Shown: positions 36,109 to 47,586, numbered from the stretch's first letter. The stretch: DNA of 64,000 nt from Oncomelania hupensis (GCA_036898135.1 CM072512.1:18420118-18484117), one strand, 5' to 3'. Made by a program: numbers and translations. The notes: generated by a model not told the origin, from the letters alone.

Positions 36109-36180
36109 GCCGATTCTCACTGGTAGAACGCAGCCGATTCTCACTGGTAGAACGCAGCCGATTCTCACTGGTAGAACGCA
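36109..36180 (+). repeat. 24-bp tandem triplication
   Basis: Three identical units of cagccgattctcactggtag plus aacg. Confidence 0.93.
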
Positions 36181-36306
36181 AACATCACATTGATCATTCT
36201 TCAGGTCCTGCAACCTGAAGTCCAATTGACATTTATACTAGATGCGGAATCCTTATTGTAATATAGACCCAGCTCTTCAAACGTAATTATATTCACCAAA
36301 GTTAAT

Positions 36307-37120
36307 GCCGCAACTTCGTAGTTTAGTAGTAAGGCGTTCGTCTGGCACTGTTACGTTGAAACGCGCATGATGGTGCGTGTGAAGATATTATGTGTGAAGC
36401 GCGCGCGATAGATCTGTCGTTTTATTTTGCAAAGCATGCAATAATAGAGTGTATTTACCTTTGATTTGAGTTTGCATTGTTGTTAGAAGAAGCTTTGTAT
36501 AACGTTGGTGATTTTTGTTAGTCGATATTGTTGGAGAATTCTCTAGATCCGCTTGTTTACTATCGATCGAAGTTTCGGGATATTTGAGAACATTCTTTTG
36601 ACAGAAAGGATGGTTGTATGACGTAAAATAGCGATGACGAAGTTAATTTTGATTGGGTAACGCGTCGTTCTGGAACGATCGGACGTGATCTCGAGTTGAG
36701 AGAAAAAATATATAATGGACACACTGTGTTGTGAGAGAGAGAGTGAAAAGGTGATTGTATGCAGTTGTTGATGAACGCTGAATAAAGTTTGAAAACTTTA
36801 TACGACTCCGTGCCTTGTGGCTGTTTGAACGGGTTGCGTGGATAAACGAATCTGAGCTACACTCATCAGTACTTCAGCATTGGGGCTGAATCAACAACTG
36901 ATTGAAAACACCAACATCGATTGAGTGTAACAGGCACACCAGGTTGAAATCCCATTGGGGCTAGATAAAAGTGGACATTTTCTCTGTCCATCTTATAAGG
37001 ATGATTGCTCTGGTGGTTCAGCGTTAATTTAGGTTGTTACCCCTGTTCCTTATGATGGTTATCCCCCTTCTGCCAAATCGCCCATGGAGGGTGGGTGTAC
37101 ACGTTAAACTTCAACGTTCA
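36307..37120 (+). mobile_element. tRNA-derived SINE (family B), split by a solo LTR
   Basis: The box A half (cgtagtttagtagtaaggcg, near 36316) and box B half (accaggttgaaatccc, near 36938) are separated by a 584-bp LTR. The non-tRNA body matches the copies at 54444 and 61681, including gattgctctg...ttcagyg, tttaggt and a gttaaacttcaa end. In those copies the two promoter halves are contiguous. Confidence 0.85.
36349..36932 (+). mobile_element. Solo LTR of an LTR retrotransposon
   Basis: The ends are TGTTAC...GTAACA, a perfect 6-bp inverted repeat with TG/CA boundaries. The flanking 5-bp duplication is ggcac (36344-36348 and 36933-36937). A TATA motif (tatataa, 36709-36715) and an AATAAA (36781-36786) are in LTR-like order. 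Its host SINE rejoins correctly when the LTR and one ggcac are removed. No internal coding region remains, as expected after recombination between two LTRs. Ty3/gypsy is likely but not proven. The strand is taken from the TATA-AATAAA order. Confidence 0.87.
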
Positions 37121-37165
37121 TTCCGTCCAAAGTTAAATGCAATTTAATTCTTTGACTAAATCATA

Positions 37166-37815
37166 TCCCCCCTTGAGGGTGCCGGGGGTTTCAGTATAAA
37201 TAGTATCCCCACTTTCTGAAAATTTAGTGCTTTAAATTCCCACTCTCGCTGTCTTTCTCCTTTGTTCTTTCTCATTCCTACTCTGTTCTATCAATCTGCT
37301 ATACTATCTTCTTCTTCGCCAGACCAGTCACCTACCTTTTTTCTTGAAAACTCTTCGGGAACAAAACTCCTCATTTGTGTGTGAGGTCTGTTGGATCAGC
37401 TTGGGAATATTGGATGCTTTCTGCCAAATGGTCACTGGGGCTTCCTATGATGTTATTATTTGGCAATGTAGGCATTTTATATGTATGTGTTTTGTTGAAA
37501 TTTTATAATGATGTTTGTATTCTATTTTGTTTTTGTAAACGGGGTTCGATAAAATAGAGTATAGCCTCAGCGTCCCCTGCGTGGGATGTCTTTATTGTAA
37601 AGTGACCGGCTGGTGGAGTGCATTCAGTGTTACCACTAGGGTTGTTTCGGCAGATCTTTTATGCGAATCAGGGGAGAGTCCTCTTTCAGCGAAGTTGTAG
37701 TCATGATTATTTGGTCCTGATTTGGCTCGGAAGAGTCCGCTGGACCTAAAGCAATACCCATGTAATGTAATGTAATGTAATGTAATGTAATGTAATGTAA
37801 TGTAATGTAATGTAA
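37166..37815 (+). mobile_element. R-family retroposon, copy R5 (long TGTAA tail)
   Basis: The copy is flanked by perfect 13-bp duplications tgactaaatcata (37153-37165 and 37816-37828). Its (TGTAA)n tail has about 11 units. It contains the extra cagcgaagttgtagtcatg block shared with R1. The pure tail and perfect duplication suggest a fairly recent insertion. Confidence 0.92.
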
Positions 37816-37828
37816 TGACTAAATCATA

Positions 37829-37913
37829 ACCGACACCAATTGTATTACTTCCTGTGTTTTATAAACAAACATTCTTTTTAAATCTCCTTTTATTTATTGA
37901 TTTATTAAAATAA

Positions 37914-37958
<45 letters not shown>

Positions 37959-38800
37959 GCACACACATACAATCATGCATCTCGCCTAAAATTCCTCCGT
38001 CCACATACATCCGGATTTTTAAAACAGCACTATAGACTTTAGTTTGACTTACATTTGCAGGAAATCCGAAGTGTCGCTGTTATGTACACATAGATATACG
38101 TGTTTGCAAACCCAGAGAGAAGAATGTGATGCTGCCGCATACCTTCTCGAGGTGGGTATTACCCTATGCCAGCACATCAGTCGCTTTAACCTCCCGTCTA
38201 TGTTGTGATAATATCTTGTCTGTGGCAGAGACACCTTAAGAACTGGTAGAAAGAACATTTTTTTCTTGTCTTTTGCTTTCATCTCTGCTGGGTTTTACCC
38301 CTTATTCTCATTCATTCTTGAGGCTGGTGGGGTCCTTGCAATATGAGCATGCTTCGACGACTGTTGAGGCTCTCGCCTGAATCAGACATTTTAAGTCTTA
38401 AGGCCTGATTTCTGACACTCGGTATGGGAGAGGACTCCCTGGAGCTATGCTTTCCTTTACACATTTCTTGGTACTACTCTTCATAATTCTTCGCATTCGT
38501 GTCCTTATGACATTTCTAACGAGCGCAGGAGCGGGTTTTCCTAACCTTAAGTTGCGTCAGGTAAATTCTTGGAAGACGGTATAGAAGATGGCGGATCAAG
38601 GAGGAAGTTGTCACGATCGCATTATTTTAATAAAAGGGAGGGATGAGCTGCGTTGAAGGAAAAGTAGAATCCGTATTTCATCACGACTGTCAATTACCTT
38701 GCAAATGTAGATTAGATTTCAATTCATGAAGTCAGATCATTCTGATTCTAGTTCAGATTGTCGCGTGTAAATCGAAAAGTTGAGACTGGTGGGTGGAAAG
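37829..38800. other. No gene recognised; CT microsatellite
   Basis: A (CT)n tract at 37917-37956 is followed by a short CA stretch. The rest is unique sequence without a coding signature. Confidence 0.5.
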
Positions 38801-40120
38801 ATATAAGATAAGATAGCAATTTTATTTAACAAAGGTAAAAGTAAGCCCGGGTTGTGCTTTTTTTACATCTTGCTTGTAACATTAACAATTAGTATAACAA
38901 AATAAATGTAAAATAGAAACATCATAATGTAACAATACAATTACGATCCGTGCACACACACATGTACACATACGTGTATATACGCAAGCACGCATACACA
39001 CACACACACTTATTTAAAACAATGAATGATATTATTGTAGAGCTACAACTAAGTAGCAAATTAACAATTTTTTATGTGTTGTATAAGATGTTTTTTTTTT
39101 AAAGATCTGTAATTAGTGACTGGACTGTGGAGAACTTATGGACTGTTATTCCATAAAGAGGAATCCGAATACGATAGAATGGTTTTAAACAGATCAATTC
39201 TTGGTAAAGGAATATCTACTTTGAAAATCGGGCAGTTTTCCTAGAAAAAAATAGAAGAAAGATATGTGAGTGCATTTACCAGAAAGGATCTTGTGCATAA
39301 AATATTCTTTATTAAATGTTAATCTGTTGGCAAGATGTAGTAGGTTGATCTGTTCGTAATCATTCTGATAGATTTTGTTTTCAAGAACAACCGTTTTAAT
39401 TGCTTGTTTATGAATCCTTACTAAAGGCTTCGTAGCTTTGTTACTAGCAGTATCCAAAATAGTTGAAGAGAAATCAATGAATTACTGAAGATGTCCCGAA
39501 TTAAATTATTTGCGACAATGCATAATTTAAAAAATGATAATCTTAAATAATTGATATGTCCTTCTAGAAATAGTTTTACGAACACTTAACAATGATTCAA
39601 CCAAGTCACGCCAAGAAGTTTATGAAATTGCACTTTTTCAACTATTTTGTTGCAAAGTTTTAGGGAGATGGGAAAGTTTAATACAGGAACTTTGCCTTTT
39701 TTGTCTTGTTGTATGATTTTGTTTTCTCTGGATTAAGTGTCATGTTATTCAAATCAGTCCATTCCTTTAGTTAATTTGCCCCTTTTCGTAAAGATGAGGC
39801 TAAATTGCACAGTTCTTTATTCTTGGAGTGTAATGTGGCGTCATCCGCAAAAAAATTAATTAAAATAGAAATATGAAGGGGAAGATCATTTATACAGACA
39901 GAAAATGATAAAGGCTCTAAAATTGATCCTTGAGGTATTCCAGCAGTAACAGTCTGTAACTGTGATTTTTGGTTATTTATAAAAACGCTCTGTTCTCTGT
40001 CGAAGATGAAAGATTTAGAAGATCATGGGATTTAAAGCTAATACGATATAATTGTAATTTTACGTAAAAGAAGGGCACGATCAATTACGTCAAAAGCTTA
40101 CATTATTCTCTATTAAAACA
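38800..40120 (-). pseudogene. Degenerate CR1-like LINE, RT to 3' end
   Basis: Conceptual minus-strand reading gives GIPQGSILEPLSFSVCINDL (near 39930), FFADDATLHSKNKELCNLAS (near 39850) and LNNMTLNPEKTK (near 39740). The frame 39194-39457 has INLLHLANRLTFNKEYFMHK, and a SDSSLWNNSP-like end lies near 39150. These are CR1-type RT motifs and the C-terminus, broken by many stops. The minus-strand 3' end is a ctatcttatctta tail near 38805. It is old and clearly non-functional. Confidence 0.7.
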
Positions 40121-40796
40121 TTAAAAGAAAGAGAGAGAGATAGGGGTGGAGGGAAGTGGGGAGTGAGAGCTAGAGTGGGGACCGAAGAAAACATTTACAT
40201 GAAAGTTCTTCACGTGGAATTTGAAAAAAAAAACAAAAAACACCACCACCTTTTTATAATACCAGATTTTTTTTTTATAATTTAATTTGAAATCTTGAGG
40301 GGGAAAACTAAAAACTTAAGATATAATACATTATCAAACTTTGATCAATGTAATATGATAGTTATACGACGACTGTTTTAATCTTTCACAGAGGAAATTG
40401 ATGATTGTTTTAAGGAAGAAGATAATCGTACAAAAGTCCTGTTTCGGGATAATCTCACCAAAGTCCTAAAAACAAGTAAAGTAATGCAGCATTAAATTAA
40501 GATACATTCAATCGCATACATTTCTGTGTATGCTCTCCTTGCTTTCGTAGAGGGCTAAGCAATATCGGCTGAAGAATGTAATGTACCAGTGAACCCGTCC
40601 AAACTATTGTAGAATGGCATGCAGGTTCAACTGAAGTTGTTATCTACTTCTGTACATTCTTATAAATCTTCTTTTACGTTCTACAGTTTGTTGTGTTAGT
40701 GCATCGCATGGATCGCTGGAGGGCACACATCGCGTTATGTCTTGGTTACAACAGTAAAAATGTTATATAGGTGGCAAGAATGAACGTTATGGTGAA

Positions 40797-40963
40797 ACAG
40801 CTAAAGATGGGTTGGAATGCATCTGTCTAGGTTACATTTTAACCCTAACGGTTTCTACCACAAAACAACAATAAACCGTTAGGGTTACGTACACAAAACA
40901 ACAAGAAACCGTTAGGGTTAAAATGTAACCTAGACAGATGCATTCCAACCCATCTTTAGCTGT
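40797..40963. repeat. Perfect 60-bp inverted repeat (hairpin)
   Basis: The left arm 40797-40856 is the exact reverse complement of the right arm 40904-40963, separated by 47 bp. The spacer holds a further copy of aaaccgttagggtta (40872-40886). The spacer and right arm together contain a direct repeat starting acaaaacaaca. There is no coding capacity. It could form a cruciform, or a long hairpin if transcribed. Confidence 0.97.
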
Positions 40964-41707
40964 GTTTGTTGTTTGTTGTTGTTTGCTCTTTGCTGCTATA
41001 TTAGCTATAACATTGTGTATGTAGGTTTGGGATGAGAACTAGCATTTCTGTGACACGATACAATGTATTTTCACAAACTCCAACATCTACCTACCATACC
41101 CCCCCCCCACACACACATTCCCCCTCTCCCTCCCTTCCCATCATCCCCAGATTCATTTTCCACCCGCATTTCTTCATGCTTTGCCATTTGCCATCATTCA
41201 GTTCTTCAACCGGTCAGGTTCTCTTGTCTTGTCTTGCCGTAATAGAAGCTTGTCTTGTCTCGCATGAATAGAAGCGTGTTCATCAAGTCTTTCAGTCACA
41301 AAGTATTTATTGTTAAGTTGGTTTGTCGTAGCAGTGGATGCCCATCCTTTAATTATTTAAAACCAAGCCCTTTATTTCTTTTTTTGTCTCCGTCGGCATA
41401 CCCTTATATCTTGTGTATGTTTTTGTATCACCGTCCTCCCACTCCCCTTGTTTAGTTATCTTGTATGTACTAAAAGGACAACGTTCCGAAGTTCCAAAGA
41501 TATCACGTAGTTTACCTTGCAGATCAAATCACTTGTTTACAGTAAATGTTAAGACGGTAGAGTATAAGGTGAGCTAAAAGAAAAAATAGTTAATATAAAC
41601 TCATGTTCAATTTCAATTTCAATGGTTGAATTTATTGTCTCTTCACGACAGTGATATTAGACAATTAATTTAGTTACAAAACAATAAAACAAACAACTGT
41701 AGTGATA

Positions 41708-42883
41708 TCAGTTACAAACTGTTGATAAGGACGATTTCATGATGACGTTTACGATATCGTAAATAATAGGACTTCGCACAACTTCTCGAATGTCACAAGT
41801 TGTTATGTTTACACCATTGTCTTTGTACATTGATTGCAGCACTGGGCAATCAACAATCAGATGTTGGACTGTAATGTTTTCTGAACATATACATGTAATA
41901 TCTTTCACATATTTCGTACTCTATGAATTCAATCGTAATTTATAAACCAGCCTTGACACACTTCTAGGTCCTTTTACAGCACTTCCTAGTTTAACATTTC
42001 TGTAAGCAACTTTTTCCAAAAGTGCAAAATATTCACATGCAGCTAAGTCAACCTTGAGCATGACAGCGTCAGAATTGTCCGCTCCTGACTTAGCCAACGC
42101 ATCCGAGAGCTCATTACCATAAATACCTACATGAGATGGTACCCAACAAAAAGTCACACTGGTACCTCTCATACGTAAACAATGTATAAGAAATCGTATT
42201 TCAAACAATAAATCTGTACGATTTTTGCTTTTCCAATTTCTTAAGGCAAGGAGCAAAGCCTTAGAATCAACACAAATTGCTACTTGAAGTATTTGTTTAG
42301 GAATAGATAAAATGTATCCTGTAGCCATTAATATAGCAACAAGTTCACATGTGAATATTGATAAATTATTACCCAAACAATAAGAACGGTTGATTTTTAG
42401 TGCGGGTATACTAAACCCTGCACCACATGCTGATGACTCGAGTATACTACAGTCTGTGAACACTTTTAAATGTTGCGAGTAATGGTTTGAAATATGCTCT
42501 TGAAACTCAGATTTAAGCATATTATCATTTTCATTTTTCTTTAACTCGGTGTAATCTAAATCAAATTCTGCTTTTAAGTGTTCCCAAGGTGGAATTCTTG
42601 GAGAAACAGGCATTATCGGAATGTTTGCAATATCAATATTACATTCCATCATAATGTCCTGTGTATAGTCTTGTGTTGTTTGAATATAAGAAATATTCTG
42701 TGTTACTTTTGGATATTGTGTTTTCGAAAAGTTTATAATTTCCTCTTTTACTGAGTTCTCTACAGACAAACCTCGTATCAAATATTTTGCAGTTGCTAAT
42801 TTTCGTTGTTCTGACAATGACAGTAAACCACACTCCTTATACACATTTAATGTGTTTGTGTGCACTGGAACACCCAGGGCCAC
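41708..42883 (-). pseudogene. I/Nimb-like LINE: RNase H domain and C-terminal Cys/His motif
   Basis: The frame 41921-42883 has the RNase H pattern: FTDCS (first Asp), ELVAIL (Glu), CVDSKALLLALR (Asp) and FCWVPSHVGIYGNELSDALA (His and last Asp). It ends KLRLNS at a TAG. The same frame continues directly into CICSENITVQHLIVDCPVL (41708-41908), a C-x-C...H...C motif usual at the C-terminus of these proteins. The TAG thus looks like a single nonsense change of a Trp codon. RNase H would remove the RNA template after first-strand synthesis. Confidence 0.85.
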
Positions 42884-42918
42884 TTTAATGGACTTACTGT
42901 CAATACATTGAAGCCTGT

Positions 42919-43794
42919 TTAAGAGATAAGTAGGGGCTGAAAAAAAATTTCTTGGCCATATAAGAACTTTGACCTAACAAGGGACGTCGCTAAATGCAAC
43001 AAAGTTTTAATGTCTTGGCTAAATGGTTGAAAACTTAAAATCTTTAATAAGTTCAACCTCTGCCTTGCTTTTTTAATTAAATACTCAATATGAGATTTCC
43101 ATTTTAACATGGGAGTAAAATGTACACCTAAGAATTTAATATTTTGCTTATAGGATAACACTTGATTTTCTAATATAAGGACTGGTAATTGTTTTGGATT
43201 CGTACCATTATTGAATAACATTAAACTCGTTTTGTCACCAGACAGTTGCAAACCATTTTCTTGTTTAAACAAATTTAGGTTGTTTAATTCAAGCTGATAC
43301 AGCTTTTGTATGTATAACACTGTTCTTTTGTTGATTCGTTTTCTAAGTGTTGTATTAATTCAGATCGCAATATCGTCTGCATATTGCACAACATGTGTAT
43401 TTTTAGATAATACACGTGGGATGTCACTTATTAGGAAAGAAAAAAATAACGGTGCAATGATTGACCCTTGAGGTATACCCATATCAATATTTCTATTAGA
43501 AGAATATGTGTGTCCTACTCTAGTACAAATAGTCCTTTCCACCAATAAGCTTTTTATGTACGAATAGATGCTTCCACTGAGACCGATAGTTTTCAACTTA
43601 TACAAAAGTCTTGCGTGCCAAACACTGTCATACGCTTTCTTTATATCGAAGAAAGTAGCAAGCACACTTTTTCTTTTAGAAAACTGTTTTTTAATATGAC
43701 TAGTGAGTTTAACTAAATGGTCTGTTGTGCTACGACCTTTTCGGAATCCAGCTTGAGCCGTTGGAATAATGTTATTTTTATCACAAAAAAACAA
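42919..43794 (-). pseudogene. I/Nimb-like LINE: RT palm and thumb
   Basis: The frame 43360-43794 has AQAGFRKGRSTTDHLV, FFDIKKAYDSVWHARLL (first Asp), MGIPQGSIIAPLFFSFLI and VVQYADDIAI (catalytic pair). It stops at a TGA just after YADDIAI, where a Trp codon is likely in the parent. The same frame resumes as 42919-43320 with NGLQLSGDKTSLMLF and NIKFLGVHFTPMLKWKSH. The palm motifs themselves look intact. Confidence 0.85.
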
Positions 43795-44557
43795 CTAATC
43801 TCTCATTTACAATTTTTTCCAATAATTTTCCTACATGGGATGTTAACGCAATAGGACGATAACTGTTTACAGATGTCGCAGACTTATCTTGCTTTAAGAT
43901 AGGAACTATTACTGACTGTTTACAGACTTTAGGTACAGCTCCACTTTCCCAACATTTTTGAAAAAGTGAGAGTAATATTTTCTTCCAAATTATAGATAAA
44001 TGATGCAGCATCTGGTACGAAATGCCATCGATTCCAACAGCTGAAGTATTAGTTGCAAAAGACTGTAATTTTTCATTGAGTTCATCAAGAGTAATAGGAC
44101 AATTTAAAAACAATTCATCATTATTAGGGGGATCTGTATACATTTCTTTCCCTTCCTTTTCTTTTCTACTGTTGCGAACAGTTTCACTTAAACTGCTTGT
44201 AGAGCTTAGTTCAGCAAAGACAGTCACAAAGGCCTCCGCCTTTTCTGCATGAGAGGGAAATATATTATTTTCTAATTTTATGGGGTAGGTTTGTGCCTTA
44301 GGTTGATTTTTCATGTCTTTAATTTTTTTCCAAACTTTATGTACATCTTTTGACTCAGTGATTTCTTTCTCACAAAACTTTACCCAGTGTTCCCTTTTAG
44401 CTTTCGCTATGATTCTATTACAGTTAGTTTTATGTTGCTTCATATTGCTAAAATTTGCTTCACTTTTATCTTTAATCCAATTTTTAAAAGCTTCTTTCTT
44501 TTTGTTTACTGCTTCTTTACATTCATCATTCCACCATGAATTGCAATGTGTTCTCAA
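43781..44557 (-). pseudogene. I/Nimb-like LINE: pre-RT region and RT fingers
   Basis: The 258-residue frame begins near HCNSWWNDECKEAVNKKKEA, the common linker after the endonuclease in I-group LINEs. The coding sense continues upstream in frame to about 44610. It then has LDELNEKLQSFATNTSAVGI, DGISYQMLHHL, SVIVPILKQDKSA and NSYRPIALTSHVGKLLEK, the first RT motifs. A frameshift near 43785 separates it from the palm. I chose the boundaries from homology rather than from the Met. Confidence 0.82.
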
Positions 44558-44615
44558 CCCTTTATGGCGAACCTTGGGTATTGCTTGTTCAGCAGCATGG
44601 TATACAGCTACTCTT

Positions 44616-44830
44616 GTATGTGGGCACTGAGATGCCTCTCTGCAAGGCAGTTCTGAAGACGAGAATTTCTAGATGTAGTGTTTCCGTTCCGGTATTTACT
44701 TCTTGGAAGTAACAACAAAGAGATTTGTTTGCATTTCGATGAAAAATGTGTCTGGCATAGGGTGGTTTTCCTAACACCATTTGATGTTCTAGGTTTTTAT
44801 TTAACAAAAACCAAGCACAATAGTCAACCC

Positions 44831-44835
<5 letters not shown>
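44616..44835. other. Junction sequence upstream of the LINE
   Basis: No recognised coding sequence. The boundary with the truncated LINE is approximate. Confidence 0.4.
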
Positions 44836-44893
<58 letters not shown>

Positions 44894-44894
44894 C
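44836..44894 (+). repeat. (ATC)n microsatellite
   Basis: A pure ATC tract followed by about 350 bp of degenerate ccacca/catcat sequence (to about 45240). Confidence 0.94.
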
Positions 44895-45505
44895 CTCCAC
44901 CACCACCAATACCACCATCCCTGCTATCACAACTACCACAACCACAGCCAACTCTACCATCATCACCCATTATCTCCATCGCATCAAAAATCTAACACCG
45001 TCATCGTCATCATTATCAATCATCATCACCACCTTCATTATCAACATCCTTGTTGCCGTCGTTGTCGTTTTCATCACTATATCATCATCATCATCATTAA
45101 CCGCCTCCTCCTCTTCCTCCTCCTCATCATCGTCACCATACTACCACCCCCACTTTCATCCTCATCCTCATCGCCACCTCCACCTCTATTACTACTACCA
45201 TCACCACCTTCATTAACACAATCAATATCAATTCAATATCATCAAGGTTGTCTTCACCATCGGCATCGGGGTCTAAACAATCACCCTATTGAAAGGAACT
45301 TCAAAGCGTGTTTTGTCCGCAAAAAAAGCTGGTCCGGCAGTAATTACAGAATACACAAGTCCATCCCAGAACTCACAAATAGCAAGGAAAACATACCAGT
45401 CCGCGCAGCCATAGCGTCACTCAGCTGGTAAATTAACATTGTCACTTGAAAACGGGGCGCTGGTTCCACAGCCGCTGATCTGGACCCAATTAATAAAGAG
45501 AGAAT

Positions 45506-45542
45506 ACATTACATTACATTACATAATTATTGCTTTAGGTCC
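45506..45542 (-). mobile_element. R-family micro-insertion (37 bp, tail only)
   Basis: A 37-bp insert lies between perfect 13-bp duplications ataaagagagaat (45493-45505 and 45543-45555). It consists of acattacattacattacata and attattgctttaggtcc. This is exactly the 3' terminal about 17 bp of the R family with its TGTAA tail, on the minus strand. It is an extreme 5' truncation and marks which end of R primes insertion. Confidence 0.93.
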
Positions 45543-45555
45543 ATAAAGAGAGAAT

Positions 45556-46868
45556 GGAAAGGAGTAGAAGAGATAGAGAGGGGAGTAGGTAGAAGAGAGA
45601 GAGAGAATGAGAGAGAGAGACTCGTACTTTATTTTAAACAAGTAGTATCCTAACCTTTACAATTGATTATAGATATATATAGTTGTTGGTTTTTTACTTG
45701 AGAAAACTAACCTTGTTAACAGTAGCAGAACAATAGGAACAATGCCGATCGTTCTGAAACAGTGAAAGCGTCCTAATTTGATTGAATTATTGATTCTTTT
45801 TCATTCATCCATTAGCGTCATGCATAACCTCACCAATCCCCCGACGATTGATGATCGTATGCGATGACCGGGCATGATTCGTATCACGAAGGCTTTAGCG
45901 TATAGGGCAAATTGGATTTACTCATGGCATAGTGGACTGACCAGTTGGTAATTGACCGTGTGAATTCTTTGATCGTTCGTAGGTGCAAAGTCAATTACCA
46001 ATGGACCGCGCAGCCTCCCCAACCCCACGCGCCCCTCTCCCTAACTTGTCCCTCATGCCCATTCTCCCATGGGAGGACAGTATTTCTCCAACCGCGTGAT
46101 TATGCAGTAAACTAATGGGTCACTGTAGTACTAACTGTGGTATTGTTTTGTTACTCTTGTTGTTGGTGGTGGTGGTAGTGGAGGCGGTTGTGGTGTGAGT
46201 ATTGTTGTTGTTGGTTTGTTTATTTCGGGTGCAAAAAACATAGGGCCATATATATTAAATGTAAAAAGCTATAGCATAGATACAGCAAAGACATCAACGG
46301 AACACACATTAATCAAACTATACATAGTAACATCGTATAAATCCCTGTCTTGCAAAATGTACCCATCAAGTAGTCTCCCCCAAATATCGTTGGCATTATT
46401 AGGCCTGCTGCATTTTCCTGCTTTGAATACATAACAAACCATAAAGAGCAAATGTTACTAATGGAGCACTTTGTTATATGCACGCCTATGTTTGCATGTT
46501 TTATCCTAATGGCACTTCTTTTGTAATGTCGAAAAGAATATCAACGTTAACCCTACAACACTGCATAACATCTTTGTTGCGTCGAATGCAGCACGCAAAG
46601 ATAACTTGCATAGTGGAGTGACACAAAGTACAAACACTTCTAAATATGCCGCCAGGATGGGCCTCAAATAATTCTGCAACATGCCACTTGATCACACCAG
46701 GCGTGGAATAGTCAGTGGTTCGGCATGCAGGAATTGCTGTCGGTGGTCTCTGGTACTCGGGCATCTGGCACCAGTCCTCCCGCAGATTTTAGATTTCTCC
46801 AGAAATGAAGGCACATTGAGTTATCATAGGCGATATACATTCGGTCTATGTCCATGAATTCTGTGGTA

Positions 46869-46870
<2 letters not shown>
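45556..46870. other. No assigned gene
   Basis: Unique sequence with a GA-rich stretch (about 45590-45620) and an isolated cagggccgg-type motif just beyond (46924). A minus-strand frame of 87 residues (46501-46764) is not recognised and not called. Confidence 0.45.

Positions 46871-46909
<39 letters not shown>
46871..46909 (+). repeat. (GA)n microsatellite
   Basis: About 38 bp of pure GA. Confidence 0.95.
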
Positions 46910-46913
<4 letters not shown>

Positions 46914-47095
46914 CGAACACTGGACAGGGCCGGACCCATGGGGAGGGGGTTACCTGGGTACCGGAACCAATAAACTTACAAAAAAAAAGAAAAGATTTTT
47001 TTTATGCAAAGAGTTTTATTTTTTTTAATTGTTTTTAAAACATTGCAGTTTTTAGTCACTTTTGGTCCAAGGTACAAAGAGTTATTTATAGACAA

Positions 47096-47398
47096 TTCAA
47101 CGGAAATCCATTTCAAGGGATCCGTTGAAACATCCAAAGCGTTTTCCCGTTGAAACGACCAAGTAACCCAACCACTAAGCCTAAATTAGTAAATGCAGCC
47201 ATATTTTCTTGTTCTGGCCGCAAGCCTCTTCCAGCACCTTCACCTTGATACTGCCCTAATCCCCCAAAAACGACTTTTTAGAAATATTAATTAAGATGCT
47301 AAGTGGATAATTATGACAATTCGTTGTAACGAACACATCCGTTGAAACGACCATCGCTGAATCGTCCAAAAACATCGTTGGAATGGATTTCCGTTGAA
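47096..47398. mobile_element. Candidate pogo/Tigger-like MITE
   Basis: The inverted repeats ttcaacggaaatccatttca (47096 onward) and tggaatggatttccgttgaa (ending 47398) match at 20 of 21 positions. The interior repeats ccgttgaaacgacc and ttcgttgtaacgaac. Such ttcgttataacgaac-like repeats are known from pogo/Tigger-type MITEs. Short ctttTgg/ccaaaag matches lie further out, so the true ends may be near 47059 and 47418. No target duplication was confirmed. Confidence 0.5.
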
Positions 47399-47565
47399 TC
47401 GACCAGGTACCCAAAAGAGCTGCTCTCCTTCAATGCACTTCTTTCCGAGAAAGATCAGTGAAGAGACGTCTGATGTTCAAAAAGCTTAAAGTCCCAGACC
47501 ATCACAAATGGCTTTTTCAAGGTTCAGATTGCACCATTTTGCATCCTTGAAAAAACTAAATTTCC

Positions 47566-47586
47566 GGGGGGGGGGGGGGGGGGGGG
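47566..47586 (+). repeat. Run of 21 G residues
   Basis: An uninterrupted poly-G is flanked on both sides by tttccgggg (a second catttccgggggg follows at about 47587). Confidence 0.9.

Larger units (their letters stand above)
41606..44615 (-). mobile_element. I/Nimb-like LINE with RNase H
   Basis: The minus-strand element contains a pre-RT region, a reverse transcriptase, an RNase H domain, a C-terminal Cys/His motif and a short 3' UTR ending in an (ATTGA)n-type tail (attgaaattgaaattgaa, about 41606-41632 on the plus strand). Coding runs up to about 44615, where the endonuclease should begin, so the copy is 5' truncated. An RNase H domain after the RT places it in the I group of LINEs rather than CR1 or RTE. 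Confidence 0.85.

Noticed and set aside
46501..46764. 87-residue Cys-rich minus-strand frame
   Set aside because: No family signature and no neighbouring exon evidence.
46924..46950. hAT-like terminus cagggccggaccc
   Set aside because: No matching inverted end or 8-bp duplication was found within reach.
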